Positions 1 through 8,297 of a stretch of 64,000 nt of DNA are shown here, piece by piece. The translations under genes were made by a program, and so were the position numbers. Below the pieces are notes generated by a model. That model had not been told where the DNA came from. It was given only the letters and a program-made list of their open reading frames with translations, and ran no database searches. How positions within the stretch are numbered: the stretch's first letter is position 1; each line of letters opens with the position of its first letter. This DNA is from Mycobacterium cookii (GTDB lineage: Bacteria > Actinomycetota > Actinomycetes > Mycobacteriales > Mycobacteriaceae), in NCBI RefSeq assembly GCF_010727945.1, contig NZ_AP022569.1, positions 4,960,001-5,024,000 of the forward strand. The letters run 5' to 3'.

Positions 1-72
1 AACGATCAGGAGGAGGTCATCACGCACTGGGTATCGGGCACGGTCGCATGGGACGCGGCGGACCCGGTCTGA
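1..72 (+). CDS. C-terminal end of an unidentified protein (truncated by window start)
   Basis: Frame 1 is open from the first base and reads 23 residues, including the run ITHWVSGTVAWDAADPV, before a TGA at 70-72. The next gene starts three bases later, so the two are probably co-transcribed. Too little is present to name a family. The tight spacing suggests a job in the same catabolic set as the amidohydrolase that follows. Confidence 0.55.
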   Translation, partial: NDQEEVITHWVSGTVAWDAADPV

Positions 73-75
73 ATC

Positions 76-1395
76 GTGAGTCGCCTTCTGCTGCGCGGAG
101 CCACGGTGATTACCATGTCGCCGAATCGGCCCGACGCAGAACGTGTTGACATTCTGGTGGAGGACGATCGGCTCGCCGGCATCGGCGAGTCCCCCGATCG
201 ACGCGACGCCGACGTCGTGGAGTTACCAGGGCGCATTGTCATTCCTGGTCTGATCAACGCTCATCTGCACACCTGGCAGAGCGCGCTCCGCCTCAAGGGC
301 GCTGACTGGACGCTGCCGCAGTACCTGCACAACGTGCATGGCGACGTAGCGCCGCGATACACCCCCGACGATATTCACATCGGCAATCTGGCCGGTGCGT
401 TGAACCAAATAAATTGCGGAACAACGACACTGGGCGACTGGTGCCACAACTGCATCACCCGTGAGCACACTGACGCGGCAGTGGAAGCTCTTCGGCAGTC
501 TGGAATCCGTGCCGTTTTCCTGCACGGCACACCACAACGCGACCCTCCCGATGCCGCGCATCCGCTGGACGACATCGATCGGCTGCTCGACGGTCCGGGC
601 GGCGCAGGGGAGTTGCTGACCGTTGGATTGGCCGTCCGGGGTCCGCAATATTCGACACCCGATGTGGCGGTTGCCGATCTGCGTGCGGCCGACGAACGGG
701 GTCTGATCGCCTCGATGCACCAGAGTGGTGGGAGCCCGACGGGCGCATGGGAAGCGGTACGCACCGCGGTATTGTTAGGTCCTCGCACAAACGTCGTGCA
801 CGGCGCCGGCCTCACCGACGAGTGGCTCGCAACGCTGGTCGACTTAGGCGTCAGTTTCACCACGACGCCGGAAAATGAACTCGGTCAAGGCCACTGCGTA
901 CCGATGACCGGACGACTATTGGCGCTCGGTACCGCGCCGTCCCTTGGCACCGACACGGACACCGCGGTGTCCGGGGAGGTTCTGACCGCGGCACGCATCG
1001 CGTTGGCCCATCAGCGTGGCCTTGACCACGAGGAGCATCGCTGCGAGACCGGGATGATGTCGACGAGGGCGTCCATCAGTAGCAAGCAGGCGCTGTCGTG
1101 GGCGACCGTCGAAGGAGCACGAGCACTTGGTCTCACCGATCGGGTTGGCCGACTCGAGCAAGGCATGCAGGCAGATTTGGTCGTCATCGACCCTCGGTCG
1201 CTGAACCTCTGGCCGGCCCACGACCCGATTGCCGCCGCGCTGCACGCGGGTGTCGCCGATATCGAGGCGGTGATGATCGCGGGACGATGGCGCAAGCGCG
1301 ACCACTCTCTGATGGATATCAATTCCGACGAAGTCAGAAACAGGCTGCGCGAGTCCGGCGAGCGGTTGCTTATGAGGCACTCGTCAGCCTGGTGA
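76..1395 (+). CDS. Metal-dependent amidohydrolase (TrzA/AtzA/cytosine deaminase-like)
   Basis: This 439-residue protein starts at a GTG three bases after the preceding stop. It has the shape of the cyclic-amidohydrolase group that hydrolyses amino or chloro substituents on ring compounds. The HxH metal motif lies in NAHLHT (H63, H65). A downstream metal/catalytic stretch VVHGAG is followed by the Asp motif GTDTD near residue 292. The N-terminal strands and the C-terminal VGRLEQGMQADLVVID segment form the composite beta-sandwich typical of the family. The 3' end overlaps the convergent amidohydrolase by 26 bp. The substrate cannot be read from sequence; an aromatic or heterocyclic amine is plausible given the neighbouring ring-cleavage genes. 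Confidence 0.8.
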   Translation: MSRLLLRGATVITMSPNRPDAERVDILVEDDRLAGIGESPDRRDADVVELPGRIVIPGLINAHLHTWQSALRLKGADWTLPQYLHNVHGDVAPRYTPDDIHIGNLAGALNQINCGTTTLGDWCHNCITREHTDAAVEALRQSGIRAVFLHGTPQRDPPDAAHPLDDIDRLLDGPGGAGELLTVGLAVRGPQYSTPDVAVADLRAADERGLIASMHQSGGSPTGAWEAVRTAVLLGPRTNVVHGAGLTDEWLATLVDLGVSFTTTPENELGQGHCVPMTGRLLALGTAPSLGTDTDTAVSGEVLTAARIALAHQRGLDHEEHRCETGMMSTRASISSKQALSWATVEGARALGLTDRVGRLEQGMQADLVVIDPRSLNLWPAHDPIAAALHAGVADIEAVMIAGRWRKRDHSLMDINSDEVRNRLRESGERLLMRHSSAW

Positions 1396-2401
1396 CACCA
1401 CGCAGGACGGATCGGCTGACCGTGTTGCGGATCCTCTGGCCTGGCGACTGCGAAATCGGTTGCGGCGCAGCTCCGAGGCGTGGAAACAGCCGCAAGGCGT
1501 TGGTGCGCTCGATGGCAGCGCGGCTGTCGGCGCCCAACCCCGGGTAGGTCTCCAGACCGGCCGCGAAGATCTTCCCGGCGACCGTCGGGGCGAACGGAAA
1601 GTCGGAGCCGAACGTGATGTGACCCGGTTTGGCGAACGCCAGCAGGGTCGGCAACGCAGCCGCACTGGAAGACAGGGCGGTGTCGAAGTAGAAGGTGGCG
1701 AAGTCGTCGAGCACATCGGCCGGGCTGCGACCGGTGTCGGCGGTGATCGCGACAGCCATCCGGTGACTGGCGTAGGGGACGAATCCGCCGGCGTGGCTGA
1801 GGATGAACCGGATATCGGGATAGCGGCTCCGAATCCCGTTGCGCACCAACAAGTATGCGGCTCGCGTCGTGTCGAGCAGAAAATCGGTCGCGAACGGCGG
1901 GACGCCGGGCACCGACGGCCCGGGCAGTTCGGCGGGGTGAATGAACACCACCGCGGACCGATCGTTCAGTGCGGCGAACAGCGGATCCTGACCTTCTTCA
2001 CCCAGATACGTGCCGGCGTTGTTGGCCAACAGCACAATGCCGTCGGCGTGAAGTTCGTCGAGGGCGCGAGCGATCTCGTCGACCGATTCGTCGATGTGTG
2101 GAAGCGGCGCGGTGGCGAAGAAACCGAACCGGTCGGGATGTGCTTTCGCCAGAGCGGCGGCGTAGTCGTTGATGTCACGCGCGAGCGCGGCCGCGTCAGC
2201 CGGGTTGGGCAGAAACGCCGTACCGGGTGTCGACACCGAGAGGATCGCGGTACCGACTCCGAGTTCGGCCATCGCCTGCAGCGACCATTCCGGGCTCCAC
2301 TCGGGCAGTTCTCGCCCGCCCGCGGCGCCGAGCCCAGCCTTCTGCAACGCTTTTCGATAATCGGGCGGGATCAGGTGGTGATGAGTATCGATGCGCAGCA
2401 T
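1370..2401 (-). CDS. Amidohydrolase-2 family protein, possible aromatic acid decarboxylase
   Basis: This is a 343-residue TIM-barrel protein of the ACMSD / 6-methylsalicylate decarboxylase type. The ATG at 2401 is chosen because the family signature starts there (LRIDTHHH, metal ligands H7 and H9). An open frame upstream is out of character. Further signatures are ILSHAGGFVPY with its ligand His and FGSDFPF with the metal Asp. It is the last gene of a minus-strand operon behind hydroxylase, C-C hydrolase and extradiol dioxygenase. A role in removing a carboxylate from, or hydrolysing, a ring-derived acid is inferred. Its 3' end overlaps the plus-strand amidohydrolase. Confidence 0.75.
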   Translation of the reverse strand: MLRIDTHHHLIPPDYRKALQKAGLGAAGGRELPEWSPEWSLQAMAELGVGTAILSVSTPGTAFLPNPADAAALARDINDYAAALAKAHPDRFGFFATAPLPHIDESVDEIARALDELHADGIVLLANNAGTYLGEEGQDPLFAALNDRSAVVFIHPAELPGPSVPGVPPFATDFLLDTTRAAYLLVRNGIRSRYPDIRFILSHAGGFVPYASHRMAVAITADTGRSPADVLDDFATFYFDTALSSSAAALPTLLAFAKPGHITFGSDFPFAPTVAGKIFAAGLETYPGLGADSRAAIERTNALRLFPRLGAAPQPISQSPGQRIRNTVSRSVLRGVTRLTSAS

Positions 2402-2420
2402 CCCGGGCTCCTCGGAAGTA

Positions 2421-3416
2421 TCAGTCTGGTATGCCGGCGCCGGCCAGCGCGGGCACGGTGTCTTCGCGGTGCAGCAGCGAATGGGCCGCGGTCTTGAACT
2501 GGCCGAGTTTGTCGATGATCGTCTGGCCCTGCCGAGTGTGCCCCCAGATACTGATGCCCTGATATGTGGTTGGCTCCCAGGTCTTCTCGTCGACGACAAT
2601 GGGATTCCAGCCGACTTCCCATTCGAAGCCGGACGGCGTGACCGCGTAGTAGGACAGCTCCCGGTCGTTGGTGTGCTGCCCGACGGCCAGCGCCATACGG
2701 AACCCCTGATCTGTCACGCGCTGGTACGACGCGGTCATGTCGTCGAGATCGGCGACCTGGACGTTGACGTGCTGGACACGGGTGCGGATCGGGTTGATCG
2801 GCAGCCGGTTGACCGCCGCGATCGCGATGGAGTGGTGGCGTTGATTGACCCGCAGGAAGCGGATTTTGAACTTCAGGCCGCTGATCGTCTCGTCGATGTA
2901 GTCGCTCAGGCGGGCATCGAACACGGTGTCGTAGTAGCCGCGCATCCGATGCGGCTTGGTGGAGGTGACGGCGACATGGCCGATGCCGGCTTCGCCCGTG
3001 ACGAAGCCGCCGCGCACCGCCATGTCCAGCGGCCCAACGCCGTTGCGGGCCCGGGTGAACAGTTCTTGCGTCAAGCCGTTCGGGCCGGGGAAGCGGACCA
3101 GACGTTCGACGCCCCGCAGCCCGGCCTGCTCCGCGGTCCCCTCGGTGACCGGCACACCGTGGCCGGTGACGCGGGCGAGTATTTCGTCGAATACGCCGTG
3201 GCTGTCGACCTGCCAGCCGAGAGCGGTGACATCCTCGGCGGGCCCGCGTTGCAGCAGAAACCGGCACGGGTTGTCGTCGAGGCGGAATCGCATCACGTCG
3301 GGCAGCGCGTCGTCGAGATGCATGCCGATGGCGTCGCGCCCGAAGCGCCGCCAGTCGGCGAACCTTTCGGTCTCGACGACGACGTAGCCGAGGTGAACCC
3401 GTCCAAACACGTTCAT
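2421..3416 (-). CDS. Type I extradiol ring-cleavage dioxygenase (BphC/HsaC-like)
   Basis: A two-domain vicinal-oxygen-chelate protein of 331 residues that should open a catechol ring next to the hydroxyls using Fe(II). The three metal ligands of BphC are visible as H147 (GIGHVAV), H216 (VQHVNV) and E267 (PSGFEWEVGW). The catalytic His of BphC appears in RHHSIA (H194/H195). The ATG at 3416 shares an ATGA with the stop of the upstream hydrolase gene, which implies translational coupling. It sits between a flavin hydroxylase/C-C hydrolase pair and an amidohydrolase, so it should act on the catechol made by the hydroxylase. Relationship to BphC is clear; the exact substrate is not. Confidence 0.88.
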   Translation of the reverse strand: MNVFGRVHLGYVVVETERFADWRRFGRDAIGMHLDDALPDVMRFRLDDNPCRFLLQRGPAEDVTALGWQVDSHGVFDEILARVTGHGVPVTEGTAEQAGLRGVERLVRFPGPNGLTQELFTRARNGVGPLDMAVRGGFVTGEAGIGHVAVTSTKPHRMRGYYDTVFDARLSDYIDETISGLKFKIRFLRVNQRHHSIAIAAVNRLPINPIRTRVQHVNVQVADLDDMTASYQRVTDQGFRMALAVGQHTNDRELSYYAVTPSGFEWEVGWNPIVVDEKTWEPTTYQGISIWGHTRQGQTIIDKLGQFKTAAHSLLHREDTVPALAGAGIPD

Positions 3417-4285
3417 CGGTCGAAAACCGAAGGTGTGCTGAGGAAGTCGACCGCAATTCGGTTGAAAAGCTCGGCCCGTTCCCACTGCATCCAATGGCCG
3501 GTGCGCGACGTGATGACCAGGTCGGCGTTGGGCATCAGGCCGGCGAGCATCGGGCCGCCGCTCGGTCGGTTGACCTTGTCGTCGCGGCCCCACAGCACCA
3601 ACGTCGATGTCTGAAGCTTTTTCAGGCGCTTGTCGCGAGTCAGGTCCATCCGCCACAGGGTGCGCAGCGCTGTCGGTCCGGACGGGCGGCGCAGCGGTGG
3701 GTCGGCGACCACCTCGGGGTCGACGGAGGCGGCGTAGCGGGTGTCGATCAGGCTGTCCGGCACGCAGGCACCCTCGTAGACAAGGTAATTGCGGATGAAC
3801 GCCGCCAGCTTGTCGCGGCTGGGCCCGTCGCCGCCGTAATACGACAACAAGGCCTTGAGTCCTGCGGTCGGGGCGCCGCGGGTGGTGCCGATGCCGCCCG
3901 GACCCATCAACACGAGTTTGTCGACGCGCTGCGGTGCTTCCAGTGTCAATCGCAACGCCGCGGCGCCACCGTAGGAGTTGCCGACCAGATGTGCTGTCCC
4001 GATGGCGAGTTGGTCGAGCAGGCCGCGGATCATGTCGGCGAGATAGCCGAACGGGTCGGAGTGGTCGACGCCTTTGGCCGAGCGGCCGTAGCCAGGCATA
4101 TCCGGCACGATCACCCGGAAATGCTCTGCGAGAGCGTCGATGTTGCGCGAGTAGTTGGACACCCCCGAGGCCCCGGGCCCACCGCCGTGCAGCATGACGA
4201 CGGGTGCTCCGCTGCCGGTCTCCGCGACGAAGATCGGCTTGCCGGCGACGGTGACGGTGTGTTCGCGTAAGGCGGTGGTGGTCAT
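3413..4285 (-). CDS. Meta-cleavage-product C-C hydrolase (BphD/HsaD/MhpC-like)
   Basis: A 290-residue alpha/beta-hydrolase that should split the ring-opened product into a 2-hydroxypenta-2,4-dienoate and an acid. The oxyanion segment HGGGPGASG (33-41) is diagnostic of the C-C hydrolases. The nucleophile is S104 in GNSYGG, the acid is D235/D236 in LWGRDDKVN and the base is H264 in RTGHWMQ. The ATG overlaps the stop of the flavin hydroxylase gene by four bases and its own stop overlaps the dioxygenase start, so three steps of one pathway are translationally coupled. The hydroxydienoate product matches the substrate of the hydratase encoded on the other arm of the divergon. Confidence 0.9.
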   Translation of the reverse strand: MTTTALREHTVTVAGKPIFVAETGSGAPVVMLHGGGPGASGVSNYSRNIDALAEHFRVIVPDMPGYGRSAKGVDHSDPFGYLADMIRGLLDQLAIGTAHLVGNSYGGAAALRLTLEAPQRVDKLVLMGPGGIGTTRGAPTAGLKALLSYYGGDGPSRDKLAAFIRNYLVYEGACVPDSLIDTRYAASVDPEVVADPPLRRPSGPTALRTLWRMDLTRDKRLKKLQTSTLVLWGRDDKVNRPSGGPMLAGLMPNADLVITSRTGHWMQWERAELFNRIAVDFLSTPSVFDR

Positions 4286-5820
4286 GCGTTGGCCTCAGTT
4301 CTGGTGATCGCGGAACAGTTGTATCCGACCGGCGGCGGCGGAAGTGGCCGTCCGGCTTGGGCTGCGGCATAGATGAATCCGTCAGGACGCAGTACCACGG
4401 CGGCCGCCTTCTTGCGCCGCAACCAACCGACGAGCGTGGGTTCGGTGATGCGAAGCGTCGGAACTCCTGCTGCGGTCCAGGTGTGGGCGGCGGCCGGTGA
4501 TGCACTGGTGTGCAGGACCGTCCATTGGCCGCCAAGCAGCTCGTCGAGGCGAACGCGTGCACCGTCGGCATCCGTGATCCATGGTTGCGGGATCTGCCAG
4601 CCAACGGCTCGGTGGCCGTCCGCGGTGAAGAAACCGTCGGCGTATCGGGCGTCGGGAATCCAGGTTATTTTCTGCAGCCGGGCATCCAGACCCGGCAGCC
4701 GCGTGAGCGCCCGAAACACGTGATTGCGCGCGGTGGCGACGATGCGGTTGCGTTCGGTGATGATCCGCCCCGTGCGACAGGCCCGCCGCGTCACCTCGGT
4801 GACATGTGGTTTGCGCTCGGCTTGATAGGTATCGAGCAGCGACTCCGGAGCTTGCCCTTTCAATACCGCGGCGAGCTTCCAGCACAGGTTGGCGACGTCG
4901 CGAACACCGGCCGACATACCCTGGCCGATCCACGGCGGCATCGCGTGCGCGGCATCCCCGGCCAAAAAGACCCGCCCTACCCGCCACCGGTCGGCGACGC
5001 GGACGTGGTGGCTGTAAATCACTGCTCGCAAGATCTCGACGTTCTCCTCGGTGATGCCCTGATCGTTCAGCACCTTCCAAATCGCCTCGTGGCGGAGTAA
5101 GTCCTGCTCGAGTTCGCCTGCCCGCGCGGGGTATTCCCATCGGTGGTGGTCCAAGGGGGTTGGACAGTCGACGGTCGGCCGGTCCGGATTGCAGTGAAAT
5201 CGCAACCGGTCGTGGCCTTCCCACGGCCGCAGCACCTTGGTGTCGATGACGACCCAGCGCTCGCTGTAGGTCCGTCCGGTGTAACCGACGCCGAGTTGGC
5301 ACCGGGTCGGCGACGACCCGCCGTCGGCGGCGATGACGTAGCCGGCATGCACCCGCTTCAGCGTGTCGGTTCGAAGGTCAGCCAGCATCAGCTCGACGCG
5401 GTCATCGTCGGAATGCACGCGCAGGCATTCGTGTTCCAGCAGCACCTCGACGTCGGCGAATCGCTCGACGCCGTCGCGCAGCACGTGATCAACGGCCGGC
5501 TGATACAGGAACTGTTGCGCCGGATGGCCCGAGCCCCGTGCAGTGATTTTCAAATCGATGAACGGCACACCGTTGGCGTCGACGAAGTTCAGCGGACGGT
5601 CGGGGAGCATGTCTCGCTGCAGCCGCTGGTCCAAGCCGACGGACTGCCAGATCCGCATGACCTCTTCATCGGTCGAGATCGCTCTGGCCCGGCCGTAGAC
5701 ATCCGGGTCACGCTCAATCACAAGCACTTTCAGGCCGAGGCGGCCCAATAGGTTGGCTGCGGTTGCGCCGGTCGGGCCGTAGCCAATCACCGCCACGTCG
5801 TACGTATCTGGAGTGGTCAC
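4282..5820 (-). CDS. FAD-dependent aromatic hydroxylase (MhpA-like)
   Basis: A 512-residue class A flavoprotein monooxygenase. It has an N-terminal Rossmann motif GYGPTG (13-18), a DG motif near residue 166 and the second FAD motif GDAAH (288-292) followed by MPPWIGQGMSAGVRDVANL, the pattern of 3-(3-hydroxyphenyl)propionate hydroxylase relatives. The C-terminal thioredoxin-like part is present. It should add an ortho hydroxyl to a phenolic substrate with NAD(P)H and O2, preparing it for the extradiol dioxygenase downstream. It is the first gene of the minus-strand operon. The 96-bp gap to the divergent TetR gene holds a 36-bp palindromic operator. A second, distinct family member lies at 12.2-13.8 kb. 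Confidence 0.88.
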   Translation of the reverse strand: MTTPDTYDVAVIGYGPTGATAANLLGRLGLKVLVIERDPDVYGRARAISTDEEVMRIWQSVGLDQRLQRDMLPDRPLNFVDANGVPFIDLKITARGSGHPAQQFLYQPAVDHVLRDGVERFADVEVLLEHECLRVHSDDDRVELMLADLRTDTLKRVHAGYVIAADGGSSPTRCQLGVGYTGRTYSERWVVIDTKVLRPWEGHDRLRFHCNPDRPTVDCPTPLDHHRWEYPARAGELEQDLLRHEAIWKVLNDQGITEENVEILRAVIYSHHVRVADRWRVGRVFLAGDAAHAMPPWIGQGMSAGVRDVANLCWKLAAVLKGQAPESLLDTYQAERKPHVTEVTRRACRTGRIITERNRIVATARNHVFRALTRLPGLDARLQKITWIPDARYADGFFTADGHRAVGWQIPQPWITDADGARVRLDELLGGQWTVLHTSASPAAAHTWTAAGVPTLRITEPTLVGWLRRKKAAAVVLRPDGFIYAAAQAGRPLPPPPVGYNCSAITRTEANA

Positions 5821-5849
5821 GTTTTTCTCTCGTCGTCGAGGGATTGTTC

Positions 5850-5885
5850 TGTAGTGATCGATACGGTAGTGTAGCGATCACTACA
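5850..5885. promoter_or_regulatory. Palindromic operator between hydroxylase operon and TetR gene
   Basis: Two 11-bp arms, TGTAGTGATCG (5850-5860) and CGATCACTACA (5875-5885), are perfect reverse complements separated by 14 bp. The site lies 30 bp before the minus-strand hydroxylase start and 31 bp before the TetR ATG, so one bound repressor could block both promoters. Binding by the adjacent TetR protein is inferred from position. Confidence 0.75.
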
Positions 5886-5916
5886 GAGTCAAGACCCGAA
5901 GAAAGGGAGACCCGCG

Positions 5917-6549
5917 ATGACGGGAAGGGGCCAGCCGAAACGGCGCATGCGCGCCGACGGTGAGTTGTCGCGTGAACGCATCCTCGACGCCGCCACCCAG
6001 ATTGCCGCTGAGCGTGGATACGAGGGGACCAGCATCGCTCTGGTCAGCGCGAAATGCGGGCTGCCGGCCAGTTCCATCTACTGGCACTTCAAAAACAAGG
6101 ACGACTTGATCGCGGCTGTGATCGAGCGCAGCTTCGCCGCCTGGCTCAAGGCTTGGCAGGTGCCCGACGACGGCGGGCCAGTTGACCGCTTGGCGAGGTT
6201 CGCGATGCAGGTCGCGAAGGCCTTGCTGGACTCACCCGACTTCATTCGACTGGGCCTGATGCTGGCGCTGGAACGTCGCCCGGTCGAGCCGCGGGCGCGG
6301 GCGATGTTCCTCGAGGCCCGGGCGCAGACCTACGACGGCCTGGTCGAGACCATCCGTGGTTTCGTCCCAGAGCTCACCGCTGACCAAAGACACCAGTTAG
6401 CCACCTATGCGATCGCGGGTGCTGACGGATTGTTCATCGCCAAAGAGCTCGGCGGCGAGGCGGTGGATCTGCTTGCGCAGTTGGAGTTGCACGCCTGGGC
6501 GCTGCGCAACACCGCGCTAAGCATGCTATCCGGGGATGCCGGCCAATGA
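5917..6549 (+). CDS. TetR-family transcriptional regulator of the meta-cleavage divergon
   Basis: This 210-residue protein has the TetR helix-turn-helix at about residues 38-58, with the recognition-helix signature LPASSIYWHFKNKDDL. A divergent alpha-helical ligand domain follows. An Arg/Lys-rich start (GQPKRRMR) precedes the HTH. It is transcribed divergently from the hydroxylase operon across the 5850-5885 palindrome and shares an ATGA overlap with the hydratase gene. It would therefore be co-expressed with, and probably regulates, both arms. Ring-cleavage intermediates are the likely inducers, by analogy with other catabolic TetR repressors. Confidence 0.88.
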   Translation: MTGRGQPKRRMRADGELSRERILDAATQIAAERGYEGTSIALVSAKCGLPASSIYWHFKNKDDLIAAVIERSFAAWLKAWQVPDDGGPVDRLARFAMQVAKALLDSPDFIRLGLMLALERRPVEPRARAMFLEARAQTYDGLVETIRGFVPELTADQRHQLATYAIAGADGLFIAKELGGEAVDLLAQLELHAWALRNTALSMLSGDAGQ

Positions 6550-7334
6550 CGTTGACGCGCAATGTGGTCCACGAAGCTGCCGAATTGCTGTATGGGGCGC
6601 AGGCCGGGCGGTCACCGATCGGCCCGCTGACCGAGCGCTTCCCAGGCCTCGACGTCGCGGATGCCTACGCGATACAGCGGGTCAACCTGTCCCGGCGGCT
6701 AAGCGATGGACGCACCGTGGTCGCGCACAAGATCGGCCTCACCTCGGAGCCGATGCAAACCCTGCTCGGCGTTGACGAACCCGACTTCGGCTACATCCTC
6801 GACGACATGGTGTTGACGAACGGCGCGGCGGTGCCGGCAGACCGGTTCTGCGCGCCGCGGGTCGAGCCGGAAGTGGCTTTCCTCCTCCGCACGCCGCTGC
6901 ACGGTCCCGGTGTCGTCGTCGACGACGTGTACGCCGCCACTGAGGCGGTGGCTCCCGCGCTGGAGATCGTCGACAGCCGCATCGCCGACTGGGAGCTGAC
7001 CTTGCCGGATACCATCGCCGACAACGCCAGCTCCGGCGCCGTCGTCCTGGGTGACTGGGTGCCCCTAACCGGCGAGATCGACCTGTCCGGTGTGCGGGCG
7101 TCGTTGTGGCGCAACGGGACCGAGATCGACTCCGGTCTGGGCTCAGCGGTGATGGGCGACCCGGCCGCGGCGGTGGCCTGGCTGGCAAACACGCTGGCGT
7201 CTTTGGGCACCGAGATCCTGCCCGGCCAGTTCGTCATGTCGGGGTCCTTCACCACCGCCGCTTTCGTGCACCACGGCGATGTCGCGGCCACAACCATCAG
7301 CGGCCTGGGCGCAGTCTCGCTGAGCTTCACCTAG
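6546..7334 (+). CDS. mhpD: 2-keto-4-pentenoate hydratase (MhpD-like)
   Basis: This 262-residue member of the fumarylacetoacetase/hydratase fold should add water to 2-hydroxypenta-2,4-dienoate to give 4-hydroxy-2-oxovalerate. The metal-ligand carboxylates are visible as E107 and E109 in RVEPEVAF and E140 in APALEIVDS. The conserved HKIGLTS segment (61-67) is also present. Length is normal for the family. Translation is coupled to the TetR gene by an ATGA overlap, and the aldehyde dehydrogenase gene follows after six bases. Its substrate is the product of the C-C hydrolase encoded on the opposite strand. Confidence 0.9.
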   Translation: MTLTRNVVHEAAELLYGAQAGRSPIGPLTERFPGLDVADAYAIQRVNLSRRLSDGRTVVAHKIGLTSEPMQTLLGVDEPDFGYILDDMVLTNGAAVPADRFCAPRVEPEVAFLLRTPLHGPGVVVDDVYAATEAVAPALEIVDSRIADWELTLPDTIADNASSGAVVLGDWVPLTGEIDLSGVRASLWRNGTEIDSGLGSAVMGDPAAAVAWLANTLASLGTEILPGQFVMSGSFTTAAFVHHGDVAATTISGLGAVSLSFT

Positions 7335-7340
7335 GAAAAG

Positions 7341-8297
7341 ATGCCGACACAGAGCACATGGCCGGTGGCTATCCTCGGGTCGGGCAACATCGGCACCGAC
7401 TTGATGATCAAAATCCTGGTCGGCGACGGGCCTCTGACCGTGGCGGCCATGGTCGGCATCGACCCTGACTCCGACGGGTTGGCTTACGCCGCCCGGATGG
7501 GCGTGCCGACCGCCGATTGCGGCGTCGACGGACTGCTTGCCATGCCGCACTTCGGCGACATCAGAATGGTTTTCGACGCGACCTCTGCTAGCGCGCACAG
7601 TGCAAACTGGTCCAAGCTGCGCGATACCGGGGTGCGGATGATTGATCTCACCTCCGCGGCGATCGGCCCGTGCTGTGTACCGACCGTCAACCTCGACGAC
7701 CACCTAGATGCGCCGAACCTGAACATGGTCGCCGGCGCTGGGCAGGCTACCGTCCCGATAGTCGCCGCAGTGGCGCAGAGCGGGATCGTGTCGTACGCCG
7801 AGATCGTCTCGTCGGTCGCGGCGAAGTCGGCCGGTCCGGGCACTCGCGCCAACATCGATGATGTCATCGAAACCACTGCCGCTGCATTGCAAGCCATCGG
7901 CGGTGCGCAGCGCGGCAAGGCGGTGATGATCCTGAACCCCGCGGATCCACCCGTTCTGATGCGCAACACTGTCTATTGTCTGCTCGACGATCCGGCCGAT
8001 CCTGGTCGGATCGAGACCGATGTGTTGGCCATGGTCGACAAGGTAAGCACCTACATGCCGGGCTATCGGCTCAAGCAACGAGTTCAATTCGAAACCTTCT
8101 CCGCGACAGACCCGCTGTATATCCCTGAGACCGGCAAGTTCACCGGCACCCGCGTCACGGTCCTCCTCGAGGTGGCTGGCGCCGGAGATTATCTACCCGC
8201 CTACGCCGGCAACGTCGACATCATGACGTCGGCGGCCAAGGCCACAGCCGAGCGCGTCGCCGCTCATGACGCCGAAACAGCAAGAGCAACAACATGA
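7341..8297 (+). CDS. mhpF: Acetaldehyde dehydrogenase, acylating (MhpF/HsaG/BphJ-like)
   Basis: This 318-residue enzyme should oxidise acetaldehyde or propionaldehyde to the acyl-CoA with NAD+ and CoA. It shows the Rossmann motif [10 protein letters not shown] near the N-terminus and the catalytic Cys in GPCCVPTVN (C111/C112, with C112 at the expected place). In this family it forms a channelling complex with the aldolase, and here the two genes overlap by four bases. The ATG at 7341 is preceded by a purine-rich AGGAAAAG stretch that serves as ribosome-binding site. Confidence 0.92.
   Translation: MPTQSTWPVAILGSGNIGTDLMIKILVGDGPLTVAAMVGIDPDSDGLAYAARMGVPTADCGVDGLLAMPHFGDIRMVFDATSASAHSANWSKLRDTGVRMIDLTSAAIGPCCVPTVNLDDHLDAPNLNMVAGAGQATVPIVAAVAQSGIVSYAEIVSSVAAKSAGPGTRANIDDVIETTAAALQAIGGAQRGKAVMILNPADPPVLMRNTVYCLLDDPADPGRIETDVLAMVDKVSTYMPGYRLKQRVQFETFSATDPLYIPETGKFTGTRVTVLLEVAGAGDYLPAYAGNVDIMTSAAKATAERVAAHDAETARATT

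Noticed and set aside
2402..2599. N-terminal extension of the amidohydrolase-2 gene to a TTG at 2599
   Set aside because: The extra 66 residues overlap the end of the dioxygenase gene in another frame and have Arg/Ser/Pro shadow composition. The metal motif sits right after ATG 2401.
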